Source: CAVOKN01 sp963696505
Lineage (GTDB): Bacteria > Pseudomonadota > Gammaproteobacteria > Burkholderiales > Rhodocyclaceae
Reading direction: 5' to 3'
Assembly: GCA_963696505.1 (NCBI GenBank)
Contig: CAVOKN010000017.1
Coordinates: 62,001-126,000 of the forward strand
DNA: 64,000 nucleotides
Positions within the stretch are counted from its first letter, which is position 1; the number at the start of each line of letters is the position of its first letter. The notes beneath the pieces are model-generated. The model worked only from the letters and a program-made list of their open reading frames with translations, ran no database searches and was not told the origin of the DNA. A program made the translations under genes and the position numbers. Below, piece by piece: positions 9,068 to 18,672 of this stretch.

Positions 9068-10303
9068 ATGACCACCGCCCCATCGCCGACCCTGCTCTGG
9101 CTCAGGGTCTTCGCCCCCTTCGCGCTGGGCTACTACCTGTCCTACGCACTGCGCACTGTCAATGCGGTGATCGCGCCCGAACTGACGCGGGAGATGGGGC
9201 TTTCCGCCGCCGACCTGGGGCTGCTCACCAGCGCCTACTTCCTCACCTTCGGCGCGGTGCAGATCCCGCTGGGCATGCTGCTCGACCGCTACGGCCCGCG
9301 CCGCGTCGAAGCGGCGCTGCTGCTGTTCGCCGCCGCCGGTTCGGCGCTGTTTGCCGCCGGCGACGACCTGTCAGAACTTGGCCTGGCGCGCGGACTGATC
9401 GGCCTCGGCGTTTCCGCCTGCCTGATGGCCGGCTTCAAGAGCTTCCACCAGTGGTTTCCCGCCGAGCGCCAGCCTTCGCTCGCGGCGTCGATCATGGTGG
9501 CCGGCACGTTGGGCGCGCTCACCGCCAGCGTGCCGCTGGAACTGGCCCTGCCCAGCATCGGCTGGCGCGGCGTGTTCTGGGGACTTGCCGGCCTCACGGT
9601 GGTGGTGGCGGCGCTGATCCTCAGCGTCCCGGAGCGCGACCACGGCGTGGTGAGGGAGAGCCTGGGCGAGCAGTTGCGCGGCGTGGCGCAGGTGTTCGCC
9701 AGCCCCCAGTTCTGGCGCTACGCGCCGCAGACCTGCTTCGTCGTCGGTGGCTTCATGGCCTTGCAAAGCCTCTGGGCCGTGCCCTGGTTGATGACTGTGA
9801 GCGGTCACTCACGACCGCTGGCGGCGCAGCACCTGTTCTACCTGAACCTGGCGCTGCTGGTGGGTTTCGTCGCGCTGGCGCTGTTCACGACGCGCCTGGC
9901 GCGGCGCGGCATCCCGCCGGTGGCGCTGCTCGCCGCGGGCTCGTTCCTCGCCGTGCTGTCGGGACTGACTTTGCTGCTCGAGGCCGGCCCGAGCGTCCTG
10001 CTGTGGTCGCTGCTGGGGCTTTCGGTGTGCGTCGGCAACCTGGCCTACCCGCTGCTCACCGCACACTATCCCGCTCACCTCGCAGGGCGCGTCAACACCG
10101 CGCTGAACCTCGCCGCCTTCGCCGGCGCCTTCGGCGTCCAGTGGGGTTTCGGCGCGCTGGTCGATCTGTTCAAGGCGGGCGGCGCTACGCCGCCCGACGC
10201 TTTCCGCACCACCCTGGGCCTGCTGCTCGCGGCACAGGGGGCGTCTTTTCTGTGGTTTGCGCTGGGTTTGCGCAAGCCCCCGGAGCTTCTCCATGCGCGC
10301 TGA
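9068..10303 (+). CDS. MFS transporter
   Basis: Twelve-helix major facilitator carrier in the inner membrane, 411 residues from the ATG at 9068. GYYLSYALRTVNAVIAPEL forms the first segment, and the loop after TM2-3 contains LGMLLDRYGPRRVEAAL, the MFS motif A (G-x-L-x-D-R-x-G-x-R-R). The family suggests metabolite or anion transport, but the substrate cannot be named. Its last 11 bases overlap the start of the cytochrome c fusion gene, so the two are probably one transcript. Confidence 0.88.
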   Translation: MTTAPSPTLLWLRVFAPFALGYYLSYALRTVNAVIAPELTREMGLSAADLGLLTSAYFLTFGAVQIPLGMLLDRYGPRRVEAALLLFAAAGSALFAAGDDLSELGLARGLIGLGVSACLMAGFKSFHQWFPAERQPSLAASIMVAGTLGALTASVPLELALPSIGWRGVFWGLAGLTVVVAALILSVPERDHGVVRESLGEQLRGVAQVFASPQFWRYAPQTCFVVGGFMALQSLWAVPWLMTVSGHSRPLAAQHLFYLNLALLVGFVALALFTTRLARRGIPPVALLAAGSFLAVLSGLTLLLEAGPSVLLWSLLGLSVCVGNLAYPLLTAHYPAHLAGRVNTALNLAAFAGAFGVQWGFGALVDLFKAGGATPPDAFRTTLGLLLAAQGASFLWFALGLRKPPELLHAR

Positions 10304-11951
10304 TTCCTGGTCCGTGATCCGCAACACCCTTCCCGTGATCCTGATCGCCCTTGGGGCGAGCGCTGCCGAGCCGAGCCCCATCGATCCAAAGGCCGACCTG
10401 CTCGAAGCCGGCCGCCGCATCTACGAGGAGGGAATGTTGCCCTCGAGCCAGCCGGTGCGCGCCGTGCGCCTCGGCGGCACCGTGGTCGAAGGCAGGGAAG
10501 CCGCTTGCGTGCTGTGTCACCAGCGCAGCGGCATGGGGCTCACTGAGGGGTCCGTGCCGGTGCCGCCGGTCACCGGGACAGCGCTGTTCGGCAAGCTGCA
10601 GTTGGCAACCTATGGCCGCGCGCCGCGCCGTGCCCCCGGCATGGTCTTCAAGGACTTCCACTTCAAGACGCGTGCCCCCTACACCGAGGAGACCCTGGCC
10701 GAAACCCTGCGCACCGCCGTGACGCCGGCGGGGCATGTGTTCGCCTACATGATGCCCGCGTATGAACTGACGGATCCCGACATGGCGGCGCTGATCGCCT
10801 ATCTGAGGCAGCTTTCGGCGCAGCCCTCGCCGGGGGCGGCAGGGCGGGAGCGGCACTTCGCGACGGCCATCGTGCCCGGCGTCGACGCGGCTCGCCGAAA
10901 GGCTTTCCTGGACGTGCTGCAGACCTGCTTCGCCGAGAGTTTCCCCGATCCCGCGGGCACCGATCCCGGGCGCAAGCTGTGGCAACTGCATGTGTGGCAA
11001 CTGGAGGGTGCGCCGGATACCTGGCAGGCCCAACTCCAGGCGCACTTCGACAGGCAGCCGGTGTTCGCCATGGTTTCGGGGCTGGGCGCCGACGAATGGG
11101 CGCCGGTGGAGCGCTTCTGCGAGTCGAACACGGTTCCCTGCCTGTTCCCGAACGTCGAAGTTCCCGGCAGCCCGGCCGGTGGGCGCTACAGTTTCTATTT
11201 TTACCGCGGCGTGCTGCTCGAGGCCGACGTCGTGGCGAACTATCTTGCCGAGAAGCGCGAAGCGGCAGGCCTGAAGCGCGTCGTCCAGGTGAGCCGCGGA
11301 GAAGGCTCCGGCGCGAAGGCCGCGGCGGCGCTGGCGGCAGCCCTCAGCGGCTCCCAGCTCGCGGTGGAGAGCAGGGTACTGGAGGCTGACTCGAAATCAA
11401 ATCCCGCGAAACTGTTCGCGAACCTGGGCGCAGGCGACGCGCTGGTGCTCTGGTTGCGGGAGGCGGATCTGCGGCGCCTGGCCAAGGCGGTGCCGCTTTC
11501 CCCTAAGGCCGATGTCATCCTGCTGTCGGGCCTGCTTGGCGGTCAGGAGAAAGCGCCGCTGCCGCGCGGCTGGCGCAAGGCGCTGCTGATGACCTATCCC
11601 TACGACCCGCCGGTGCGCTGGAACCGCCGCATGGATTTCAACCTCCGCACCTGGCTCGCCGAGAACGAAATTCCGCGTCAGGACGAGCGCATGCAGGGCA
11701 ATACGCTCGCCGCCTGCAACCTGCTCAGGGAGGGTCTGCTACGCCTCCGCGGCCAGTTCCTGCAAGACTATCTGGTCGAATGGACCGAGAACTATCCGAC
11801 CCAGATGGGCAACGCGCCGGCGCCGCAGGCGTTCCCGCGCTTCAGCCTCGGCCCCGGCCAGCGCTTCAGCTCCAAGGGCGCCCACATCGTGCGTTTCACC
11901 GGACCCGACGCGAAGCGGATCGCGCCCGAAGAGGAGTGGATCGTTCCCTGA
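10293..11951 (+). CDS. Cytochrome c / ABC substrate-binding fusion protein
   Basis: Periplasmic protein of 552 residues. A signal peptide spans about residues 1-25. Residues 30-165 form a monohaem cytochrome c domain with one CVLCH haem site and a plausible distal methionine in FAYMMPAYEL. From about 180 onward it resembles the type-1 periplasmic-binding fold of Leu/Ile/Val-type receptors (residues such as VFAMVSGLGADEW and YSFYFYRGVLLEADVV). This architecture is known as 'cytochrome c/ABC transporter substrate-binding protein'. No ABC permease lies next to it; instead two multicopper oxidase genes converge on it. A link to periplasmic electron transfer is inferred, not shown. Confidence 0.82.
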   Translation: MRADSWSVIRNTLPVILIALGASAAEPSPIDPKADLLEAGRRIYEEGMLPSSQPVRAVRLGGTVVEGREAACVLCHQRSGMGLTEGSVPVPPVTGTALFGKLQLATYGRAPRRAPGMVFKDFHFKTRAPYTEETLAETLRTAVTPAGHVFAYMMPAYELTDPDMAALIAYLRQLSAQPSPGAAGRERHFATAIVPGVDAARRKAFLDVLQTCFAESFPDPAGTDPGRKLWQLHVWQLEGAPDTWQAQLQAHFDRQPVFAMVSGLGADEWAPVERFCESNTVPCLFPNVEVPGSPAGGRYSFYFYRGVLLEADVVANYLAEKREAAGLKRVVQVSRGEGSGAKAAAALAAALSGSQLAVESRVLEADSKSNPAKLFANLGAGDALVLWLREADLRRLAKAVPLSPKADVILLSGLLGGQEKAPLPRGWRKALLMTYPYDPPVRWNRRMDFNLRTWLAENEIPRQDERMQGNTLAACNLLREGLLRLRGQFLQDYLVEWTENYPTQMGNAPAPQAFPRFSLGPGQRFSSKGAHIVRFTGPDAKRIAPEEEWIVP

Positions 11952-11958
11952 GTGAAGC

Positions 11959-11980
11959 GGTGCGCATGGCGCACCCTACA
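11959..11980. repeat. Intergenic hairpin repeat (TAGGG family), copy 1
   Basis: GGTGCGC-ATG-GCGCACC followed by CTACA, 7 bases after the stop of the cytochrome c fusion gene. Read on the minus strand it is TGTAGGGTGCGCCATGCGCACC-like and matches copies at 32.4 and 40.4 kb. It lies between two convergent genes and could end transcription of both. Confidence 0.6.
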
Positions 11981-12050
11981 GGCGAGGGCGCGTGTTGTCG
12001 TAGGCTGCGCCGCGCGCACCGTTCGCGGGCCGCAACCCAAGCAAACGCCA

Positions 12051-13874
12051 TCAAGGCGCCGCCACCACCTCGAAGGGCCGCATCATCTCGTGGTCTTCGT
12101 GGGAGAGGATGTGGCAGTGCCAGACGTAGCGGCCGGGACGGTGGAAGGTGGCGATGATGCGCGTGACGTCGCCCGGCATCATCAGGGTGGTGTCCTTGAG
12201 GCCGGTTTCGTTGGGGGCGGGCGGGTGCGGCTTGCCCACCAGCCGGATGTTCTCCAGCCGGCCGCCAGTGGCGCCGTCGGGCATGGGCTTGGGTCGCTGA
12301 GTGGCGGTGAAGCGCTGGCGGTCGAGGATGCGAAAGCCCACCAGGTGAAGGTGGATAGGGTGGGCGTCGGCGCTGGCGTTGTAGATCTCCCAGATTTCGG
12401 TGTCGCCCACGGCTGGGTTCTCGGTTACGGGATCTGAGTAGGAAAGAGTGCCGTCCAGGGGGCTGCCCGGATCGACGATGCCGAGCATGGCCATCAGCCG
12501 GCCGTAGGGGTCGGTGCCTTCGAACATCATAAGTCGGCGGGTACGCACTGCGCTCTCGGCGCGAACCGCGGGCAGCGTGCCAATCAGCGGGCGTAGCGCC
12601 GGCGGCAGCACGGCACGCGGTGTCTCCGACAACGGCTGAGTCACGCGGAAGGCCATTACCTGCCCGGCTCCCCGGGGATGCGCTGCGTCGCCGGCGGGAT
12701 AGGGCGCGCGGGCGCGGTTGCGCAGCACGATGCGCCGGCCGCGCAGCGCCGAGAAATCGACCACCAGGTCGGCGCGCTCGCCGGGCGCGAGCACCAGCCG
12801 TGTCAGCGGCACGGGCGCATCGAGCAGGCCGAGATCGGTGCCGATCTGCATCATCGTCGTGCCCGACGACAGGCTTAGCTCGAAGACGCGCGAGTCGGCG
12901 CCGTTGAGCAGGCGCAACCGGTAGGGCCGCGGCTCAACCTCCAGCACCGGCCACAGCTTGCCATTGACGATGATGAAGTCGCCGAAGAACTCCGGGACGT
13001 GGCTGGGGGTGAATCTCACCTCCTCGTTGCGCTGCGGGTAGTGGAGCCTGCCGTCCGCCAGGAACCGACGATCCTGGATCACCAGCGGGATCTCGTAGGG
13101 CGCGGATGGCAGTTGGCCGGCCGCGACGAGCTTGGCTTCGTTGGCGTCGCGGATCACATACAGCCCGACCAACCCTGCGTAGACGTTGAGCCGGGTGATG
13201 CCCAGGGCGTGGTCGTGGTACCACAGCAGCGCCGCTTCCTGGCGGTTGTCGTAGCGGAAGGCGTCGGGGTTGAAGCGGGGGCCGCGGATCGCGTCGCCGG
13301 GCGTAGCCCACTGATCCGGGAGGCCGTCGATTTCGGCGCCCTGGTCGCCGCCATGGCCGTGGGTGACCAGCGGCACCGGCCCGCGGTAGTCGCCGCCGCG
13401 AACCGCGCCTTCTCCCTGGGGATCGGCCCAGGCGAGGGTGCGATCCACCGGCAGCAGATGGGGCAGGGGCTCGCCGTTCGCCGAAAGACGGTTCGACCAC
13501 TGCACGCTGATCGGCTTGCCGCTTTCGACGACAAAGCTGCGCCCCGGATAGCTGGGCGGCTGGGCAGCGCTGCCGTAGCCCCACATCGGCGTCCCCAGGG
13601 CCTTGCCGGTGCGCGGATCGACGATGCCCACGCGCGCGCTCAGGGGAGCGGCGAAGATCTCGTAGCGGCTGCCGCCGGCCTCGACAGGCTGGAAGACGAA
13701 GGCCGGATCCAGGGGATTGGGCAGCTTCTCGACGAAACGGGGCTGGCTACGGAAGTCGAGCAGCGCGTTGCGGGCCAAAGTTGGGCGCGCGAAAGTCAGT
13801 CGCTGGGGAACGGCGCCGAAGGCGCAAAGGGCGAGGCTGGACCGCAGGAAGTTGCGGCGCGAGTGGGCTGTCAT
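12051..13874 (-). CDS. Multicopper oxidase, CotA/bilirubin-oxidase type, Tat-exported
   Basis: Periplasmic copper oxidase of 607 residues that would couple one-electron oxidation of a substrate (phenol, metal ion or bilirubin-like) to reduction of oxygen to water. A Tat signal SRRNFLRSSLALCAF opens the protein at residues 5-19. All four copper-binding blocks are seen: THGHGG, WYHDHALG, HPIHLH and HCHILSHEDHEMM, the last supplying the type-1 cysteine and axial methionine as in Bacillus CotA. The ATG at 13874 is chosen because it begins the Tat signal. A paralogue lies directly upstream. No dedicated copper chaperone or exporter is nearby. Confidence 0.92.
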   Translation of the reverse strand: MTAHSRRNFLRSSLALCAFGAVPQRLTFARPTLARNALLDFRSQPRFVEKLPNPLDPAFVFQPVEAGGSRYEIFAAPLSARVGIVDPRTGKALGTPMWGYGSAAQPPSYPGRSFVVESGKPISVQWSNRLSANGEPLPHLLPVDRTLAWADPQGEGAVRGGDYRGPVPLVTHGHGGDQGAEIDGLPDQWATPGDAIRGPRFNPDAFRYDNRQEAALLWYHDHALGITRLNVYAGLVGLYVIRDANEAKLVAAGQLPSAPYEIPLVIQDRRFLADGRLHYPQRNEEVRFTPSHVPEFFGDFIIVNGKLWPVLEVEPRPYRLRLLNGADSRVFELSLSSGTTMMQIGTDLGLLDAPVPLTRLVLAPGERADLVVDFSALRGRRIVLRNRARAPYPAGDAAHPRGAGQVMAFRVTQPLSETPRAVLPPALRPLIGTLPAVRAESAVRTRRLMMFEGTDPYGRLMAMLGIVDPGSPLDGTLSYSDPVTENPAVGDTEIWEIYNASADAHPIHLHLVGFRILDRQRFTATQRPKPMPDGATGGRLENIRLVGKPHPPAPNETGLKDTTLMMPGDVTRIIATFHRPGRYVWHCHILSHEDHEMMRPFEVVAAP

Positions 13875-13957
13875 GGTCTTGGCGGGATCGCTATCGTCGC
13901 GGCAGGCAGGCGCGATTATCGTCCCGCATTCGTCGGTCGGGCGCGCCCCGGGCACAA

Positions 13958-13988
13958 GAAAAAGCGGGGAGCTTGCGCTCCCCGCTTT
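13958..13988 (-). terminator. Rho-independent terminator after second multicopper oxidase
   Basis: On the minus strand AAAGCGGGGAGC pairs with GCTCCCCGCTTT around a GCAA tetraloop and is followed by TTC(T). The long perfect stem and U-run just past the 14037 stop mark the transcript end of the upstream oxidase gene and separate it from the downstream one. Confidence 0.85.
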
Positions 13989-14036
13989 CCCTCCCGGCAC
14001 GCCCCGGCCGCAATGCGACCGGGGCCTCTTCCCCGC

Positions 14037-16018
14037 TTATTGGACTACGTAGGGCCGCATCATCTCGTGGTCTTCGTGCGACAGGATGTGGCAGTGATAC
14101 ACGTACTCTCCGGCGCGGTTGAACTTCACCAGCACGCGGGTCACTTCGCCCGGGAAGGACTTGACCGGTGTCCTTCTTGCCCGCTTCATGGGCGCTCGGG
14201 AGGACCACGTTGCCGTCCGGCACGATGCTGTTCGGGTCCATGGTGGCGCCAAGGGAACCGTCGGTGTTGGTCTTGTCCGTGAGCGCGGCTGCGAAGCCCT
14301 CGCGGTTAATGACACGGAAGTCCACCAGGTGCATGTGGATCGGATGGGCGTCAACGGTGGTGTTGTAGAACTCCCAGACCTCGGTGGCGCTAACTGTGCC
14401 GTCGGGCTGCAACGTGCGCACCACCGTCTCGGTGACCGGATCCTTGAAGGTCTGCGTACCGCGCTCGTCTGCCGGGCCCATCATGGTCTGCAGGCGGCCC
14501 AATGCGTCCACGCCTTCGAACAGCATGATTTTACGCACCGGCGTGCCGGCAGGAACTTCCACCAAACCGAGGTCAGGGTTGTTCGTCGGGTCACGGCGCA
14601 GGTCGGTACGGGCAGCCACCGTCGCGTTTGGCGTCGCCGAGATATTCACATTCACGTCGAAAGCCATGATGCGGTCGTTGAGGCCGGCGTCGGGCGGCAG
14701 GGCGTTCGGGTAGGGCGAGTTGGCGCTATTGGTGACCACCACGCGGCTGCCGGCCGGTATGCCGGTGAAGTCCACCACCACGTCGTAACGTTCGCCCGGT
14801 CCGATCGGCAGCACGTTCGCCTCGCCGGAGCGGACCGGCGGCAAGGGAAGTTCTGGGCCGTCCGGATCGACCGGTGTGTCGAGCATGGGAACAGCCGGCG
14901 CATCCAGCAGGCCCAGTTCGTTGCCCACCACCAGCAGCGGAACTCGGGTCCCGGTACCCGGGACGATCGCCGCACCAGGGGCGAAGTGCTCGAAGCGCAG
15001 GTCGTAGAAGCGCGAGTCGGAACCGTTGAGCAGGCGCAGGCGATACTTGCGCGGCTCGACGTTCATCTTCGGCCAGGCTTGGCCGTTGGCCAGGATCACG
15101 CGGCCGAAGAACTCCGGCAGGTGGGAGTTCACAATCGGATTGCCCAGCATGTCGATGGCGCCCGAGGGATAGAACAGCTGCTTCAGCGTGGTGAACTCCC
15201 GGTCCTGGATCACGATCGGGATCTCGTAGTTGCCGCTGGGCAGGACGTTCCCGGTCCTGAGGGCGTTCTCGTTGGCATCGCGCAGCATGTAGAAGCCGGC
15301 AAGGCCCATGTACACGTTGGTGCGGGTGATGCCGAGCGCGTGGTCGTGGTACCAGAGCGTGCCTGCCTCCTGGGTGTTTTCGTAGGTGTAGGCGACGCCG
15401 CCATTGAAGAGCGTGCCGGACTGCGGCGCTACCGCCCTGCGGCAGCCGCGCGGCGTCGGCGTTTCGGCACACGGAGTGCCCCAGGCGTCGGGCAGGCCAT
15501 CGCTCAGATAGGCGGAGTCGCCGCCGTGCAGGTGCGCCACCAAGGGCACCGGGGTGATGCCGCCGGCGGCACCCGGATTCGCCCAGTCGAGCGTGACGTC
15601 CACCGGCATCCTGTTCGGCAGCGGCGTACCAAGGACGTTGGTCAGCGCTGTTCACGTAGCTTGACGGTGATTGGCTGGTTCGCGCTGGACCTCGAAGGTG
15701 CGGCCGGGGAAGGACGGCGCCTGGCCGGTCTTGCCGTAGCCCCAGACCCGCGTTGGCAGGTTGAGGAGGCCGGCCAGCCCCAGGTTCTGGAAGAACTCCT
15801 TCGACCTGCAGGGTATAGAGTGAGCCAGCCGGGATGTCTGGCTGCCAGATGAACGACGGCGCGAGCGGGTTGGGCAGCGTGTTCCTGAACTGCGGTACCG
15901 CCGCCGGATCGAGCACCTGCTGTGCCGCGGCGCCCTGCGCAAACAGCGCCGCCGCGGCGGCGACGGACGCCGCTGCCAGGACTGCGGCGGACTTGGCACT
16001 AGGATTCTTGTTAAGCAT
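14037..16018 (-). pseudogene. Multicopper oxidase, CotA type, frame broken at four sites
   Basis: Paralogue of the neighbouring oxidase. The start MLNKNPSAKSAAVLAAASV gives a Sec-like signal peptide ending AAAQQ, instead of the Tat signal of the other copy. Copper sites AHLHGG, WYHDHALG, HPIHMH and HCHILSHEDHEMM are all encoded, but in different frames. Shifts are needed near 15802, 15684, 15645-15656 and 14165; three are repaired by removing one base, the fourth by removing two or adding one. A good terminator follows. With all motifs intact, recent decay or sequencing error are both possible. About 640 residues if repaired. Confidence 0.8.
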
Positions 16019-16277
16019 TCTGACCCCCCAAAGGCAAAAATCAGGATTGGATGTGGGTGCGACAAACCGCCGCACGCCGCGATGCCTAAGCAACCGCCGA
16101 GCCAGACGTATCCCGGCGCATCTATCCCTCTGGAAGGATTGAGGAAATGGTATTGGGGAAGAGGCAGTGTGCTGGCGATCGCCTCGATTCCTCACCCCAA
16201 TACCGGGGATTGATCCCCAGTTTTGGGGGCACAGTGTGGGGCCAACCCATTGAAATTATTAGTAAAAACCCGCATTC

Positions 16278-16303
16278 GTCAGGTAGGGTTTGCCCTACCT
16301 GAC
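16278..16303 (-). terminator. Terminator-like hairpin after ATP-grasp gene
   Basis: Perfect 11-bp stem GTCAGGTAGGG / CCCTACCTGAC with a TTTG loop, lying just past the ATP-grasp stop at 16311. On the minus strand it is followed after about 9 bases by GTTTTTA, so it probably terminates leftward transcription. The 292-bp gap that holds it also carries the promoter region of the second oxidase; no operator was recognised there. Confidence 0.6.
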
Positions 16304-16310
16304 TGGGGAC

Positions 16311-17656
16311 TCAGCGGGATTGCGCGGGCCGCAGCGCGAGGCCGTACTCGCCCGGCCACAGCGGCGCCGGCTCCGGCCCGGCGTGGGCGGTGAAACCCAG
16401 GGTGTCGCGGATGTCGCGGTAGCGGGCGTAGAGGTCTTCCTGGCTGCGGCCGCGCAGGTTGAGCACGGCGTAGCGGTGGCTGCCCAGCCATTTCATCTCG
16501 CGGGCGAGGTCGGTGCCGTGCTTCATGTAGAGCATCAGGTGGGCGTCGGGGTGGCGGGCATGGACGCGATCGAGTTGGTGGCGCCCGGGCACCGGATGCA
16601 CCGGCCGGCCGTCGAACTTGCGGAAGATGAAGCTCGCTGCGTGGCTGTGTTCGGTCGCGACGGGTTGGCAGCGCGGCGTCTCGCCCAGCGCCAGGTCGAG
16701 CATGATGTCGTAGAGCCGGATGCCGTCCACCCATTCGTAGAGGGTGACGAACTGGGACGCCACGCGCGGGTTGATCTCGATCACGCGCAGGGTGTCGCGC
16801 CGCGGATCCCAGGCCAGCTCGACGTTGAACAGTCCATGGTCGAAGCCCACCGCCTGCATCGCGGTGCGCGCCAGGTCGGCCACCCGCAGCCGCGCCGGCT
16901 CCGGCAGCGAGCTGGGGTATTCGAAGCGGTTGAAGGCCATGGTGCCGGGGTACATCACCTCGTCGACGATGCCCAGGATGCGAAATTCGCCGCGGCAGGC
17001 GTATCCGTCGACGTTCAACTGCATGCCTTCGACCAGGCCCTCGGCGACCAGGTGATGGGCGTCGATCTCGAAGCGCGGATGCTCCTTCAGCACGTCGTTG
17101 AAGGGGCGCACCAGCCGCTTGATGATGTGCTGCTCGAAGGGCTTGAAGTGCAAGTGGTGGCGCAGCTCAGCGAAGCTGTTGACGCGCCGCGCCAGCACCG
17201 AGAAGGTCGCCTTCACCGGCTTGACGAAGAATGGAAAGGGCAGCGGCACCTGCTCGGGGCGGGACACGGTGTAGGGGAAGGCGCCGAAAGCCGGATTCGC
17301 ATCTGGCGCTACGCGGCCGATCGCCACCCGTGCGCTAGTACTTGTGCTGGGCGACGAGGATGGCTTCGGGGTCGGGGCCGGGCAGCCCCAGCCGCTGCGC
17401 CACCAGCGCCGCCACCAGGATGCCGAACTGCTCGTGGGGGCTGATCACTCCGGCGACCCCGAGGTGGCGCGCCAGCTTGACCATCCGGTCAACGTAACGC
17501 CGGATGTCGAAGGCGAGCAGGCTGCGCGTTTTCGGGGAACTGGAAGAGGTCGAAGCCGCGGTGGATGAATTCGAAGCGGTGGTTCAGCGCCGGGTCGGCC
17601 AGCGCCAGGCGGTCCCATTCCTGGGCGAAGAGGACGAGGATGCGGGTTCTTGCCAT
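16311..17656 (-). pseudogene. ATP-grasp domain protein, frame broken at two sites
   Basis: Carboxylate-amine/thiol ligase-like protein of the ATP-grasp superfamily; substrate unknown. Start MARTRILVLFAQEWDRLAL. The frame shifts near 17527, after FPENA, and near 17335, where removing one base turns a stop (KY*) into the expected HKYYARVAIG. The C-terminal 338 residues hold PFFVKPVKATFSVLA and VIEINPRVASQF, the Mg/ATP-binding Glu and Asn of ATP-grasp enzymes. Repaired length is about 447 residues. The flanking reading frames are so coherent that sequencing error is a serious alternative to true loss. Confidence 0.78.
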
Positions 17657-17714
17657 GTTCGTTTTTTGTTGCGCGGCCGGTTGGCCTTGGTTTTCTCCCT
17701 GCTTGCGCCGACTG

Positions 17715-17749
17715 CCCTCACCCCGGGCCTCCCCCGTGGGAAGAGAGGG
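17715..17749. repeat. REP-like palindrome, degenerate copy
   Basis: CCCTCACCCCGGGCCTCCCCC followed by GTGGGAAGAGAGGG in the gap between the ATP-grasp gene and the methyltransferase. It shares the CCCTCACCCC and GAGAGGG blocks with the cluster at 18.5 kb and looks like an eroded member of the same family. Confidence 0.5.
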
Positions 17750-17779
17750 AAGCCTCGGCGGAGCAGGCTGCTGCGCCGT

Positions 17780-18406
17780 TCAGCCTTTCGCTCGTCCCCA
17801 GCCGATGTAGCCGGTGCCGAACAGCACCGGCTGCCAGGCAAAGTCAGGCAGGTAGCTTAGCAGCCGGCTCCATGGCTGCTCCAGGCCGTCGAAGGTGCTC
17901 ATGTAGGGTCTGGCCTGGGCGCGGACAACCGGCCGCAGCGGCGCCAGCCACCACGGAGGGTACTTCATTCCCGCGACGGCGACCCGCGCGCCCGGCCGGG
18001 CAGCGGCAAAAATCCGCGCCAGCGCGGCCGGCGAGCGCAGCACGTCGTGGGTGAAGTTGAACAGGATCGCGTCCAGCGGAAAGGTGATCTCGGCGCTCTC
18101 CATCGCCGACTCGATCAGGGTGACATTGCTCCAGCCCTCGCGCCGGCAGCGTTCGCGCGCCAGCGCCAGCATGTCGGGGCTCAGCTCCACGCCGACGATC
18201 TGTCCGCCGGGGCCTATTCCGTCTTCAAGCAGCGGGAAGGAAAGCCCCGTGCCGCAGGCCACGTCGAGCACCCGGTCCCCCGGTTGCAGGCCGAGCCTGG
18301 CGACGGTACGGCGGCGCAGGGGCATGGTGCGCCGTGCCGAGGCATCGTAGCCGGGGGCATGGTCGCGGTAGCGTTCGAGAGCCAGCTTCGGGTCGGGGGC
18401 GGACAT
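17780..18406 (-). CDS. Class I SAM-dependent methyltransferase
   Basis: Soluble methyltransferase of 208 residues. RVLDVACGTGLSFPLL near residue 45 is motif I, which binds S-adenosylmethionine; IVGVELSPDMLALA is motif II and AILFNFTHDVLRSP covers motif IV. It resembles UbiE-type small-molecule methyltransferases, but the substrate is unknown. The ATG at 18406 starts MSAPDPKLALERYRDHAPGYD, as is usual for this group. It lies between two REP-like repeat regions. Confidence 0.85.
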   Translation of the reverse strand: MSAPDPKLALERYRDHAPGYDASARRTMPLRRRTVARLGLQPGDRVLDVACGTGLSFPLLEDGIGPGGQIVGVELSPDMLALARERCRREGWSNVTLIESAMESAEITFPLDAILFNFTHDVLRSPAALARIFAAARPGARVAVAGMKYPPWWLAPLRPVVRAQARPYMSTFDGLEQPWSRLLSYLPDFAWQPVLFGTGYIGWGRAKG

Positions 18407-18521
18407 GGGCGCTCAGCTCGGTTGCCGACAGTCTGCCAGCGAACGCGGGATGCAGGTCAGATCGCTTCCGCTCCCCCGGACGGCGGGGAGGAGTGAGCCG
18501 GCTGGCCCATTGCGCTGGCAG

Positions 18522-18660
18522 GCGCCCCCTCACCCTGCCCTCTCCCCCGATTGCGGGGGAGAGGGAACTGCGCCGCTCCCTCGCCCCGCTTGCTGGGAGA
18601 GGGCCGGACTGCTTTTCTCCCTCGCCCCGCTTGCGGGGAGAGGGCCGGGGTGAGGGGCGC
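18522..18660. repeat. Cluster of three REP-like palindromes
   Basis: Three consecutive palindromic units: CCCTCTCCCCCG-ATTG-CGGGGGAGAGGG, CCCTCGCCCCGCTTGCTGGG-AGAGGG and CCCTCGCCCCGCTTGCGGGG-AGAGGG. The ends, GCGCCCCCTCACCCTG and CGGGGTGAGGGGCGC, are inverted copies of each other, so the block as a whole is also an inverted repeat. It sits between yceI and the methyltransferase, both transcribed leftward, and could attenuate read-through. Confidence 0.8.
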
Positions 18661-18672
18661 TTGCTCTTCGGC

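Noticed and set aside
14119..15852. 577-codon plus-strand ORF opposite the second copper oxidase
   Set aside because: Opposite strand shows all four copper-binding blocks; the plus frame has no recognisable domain.
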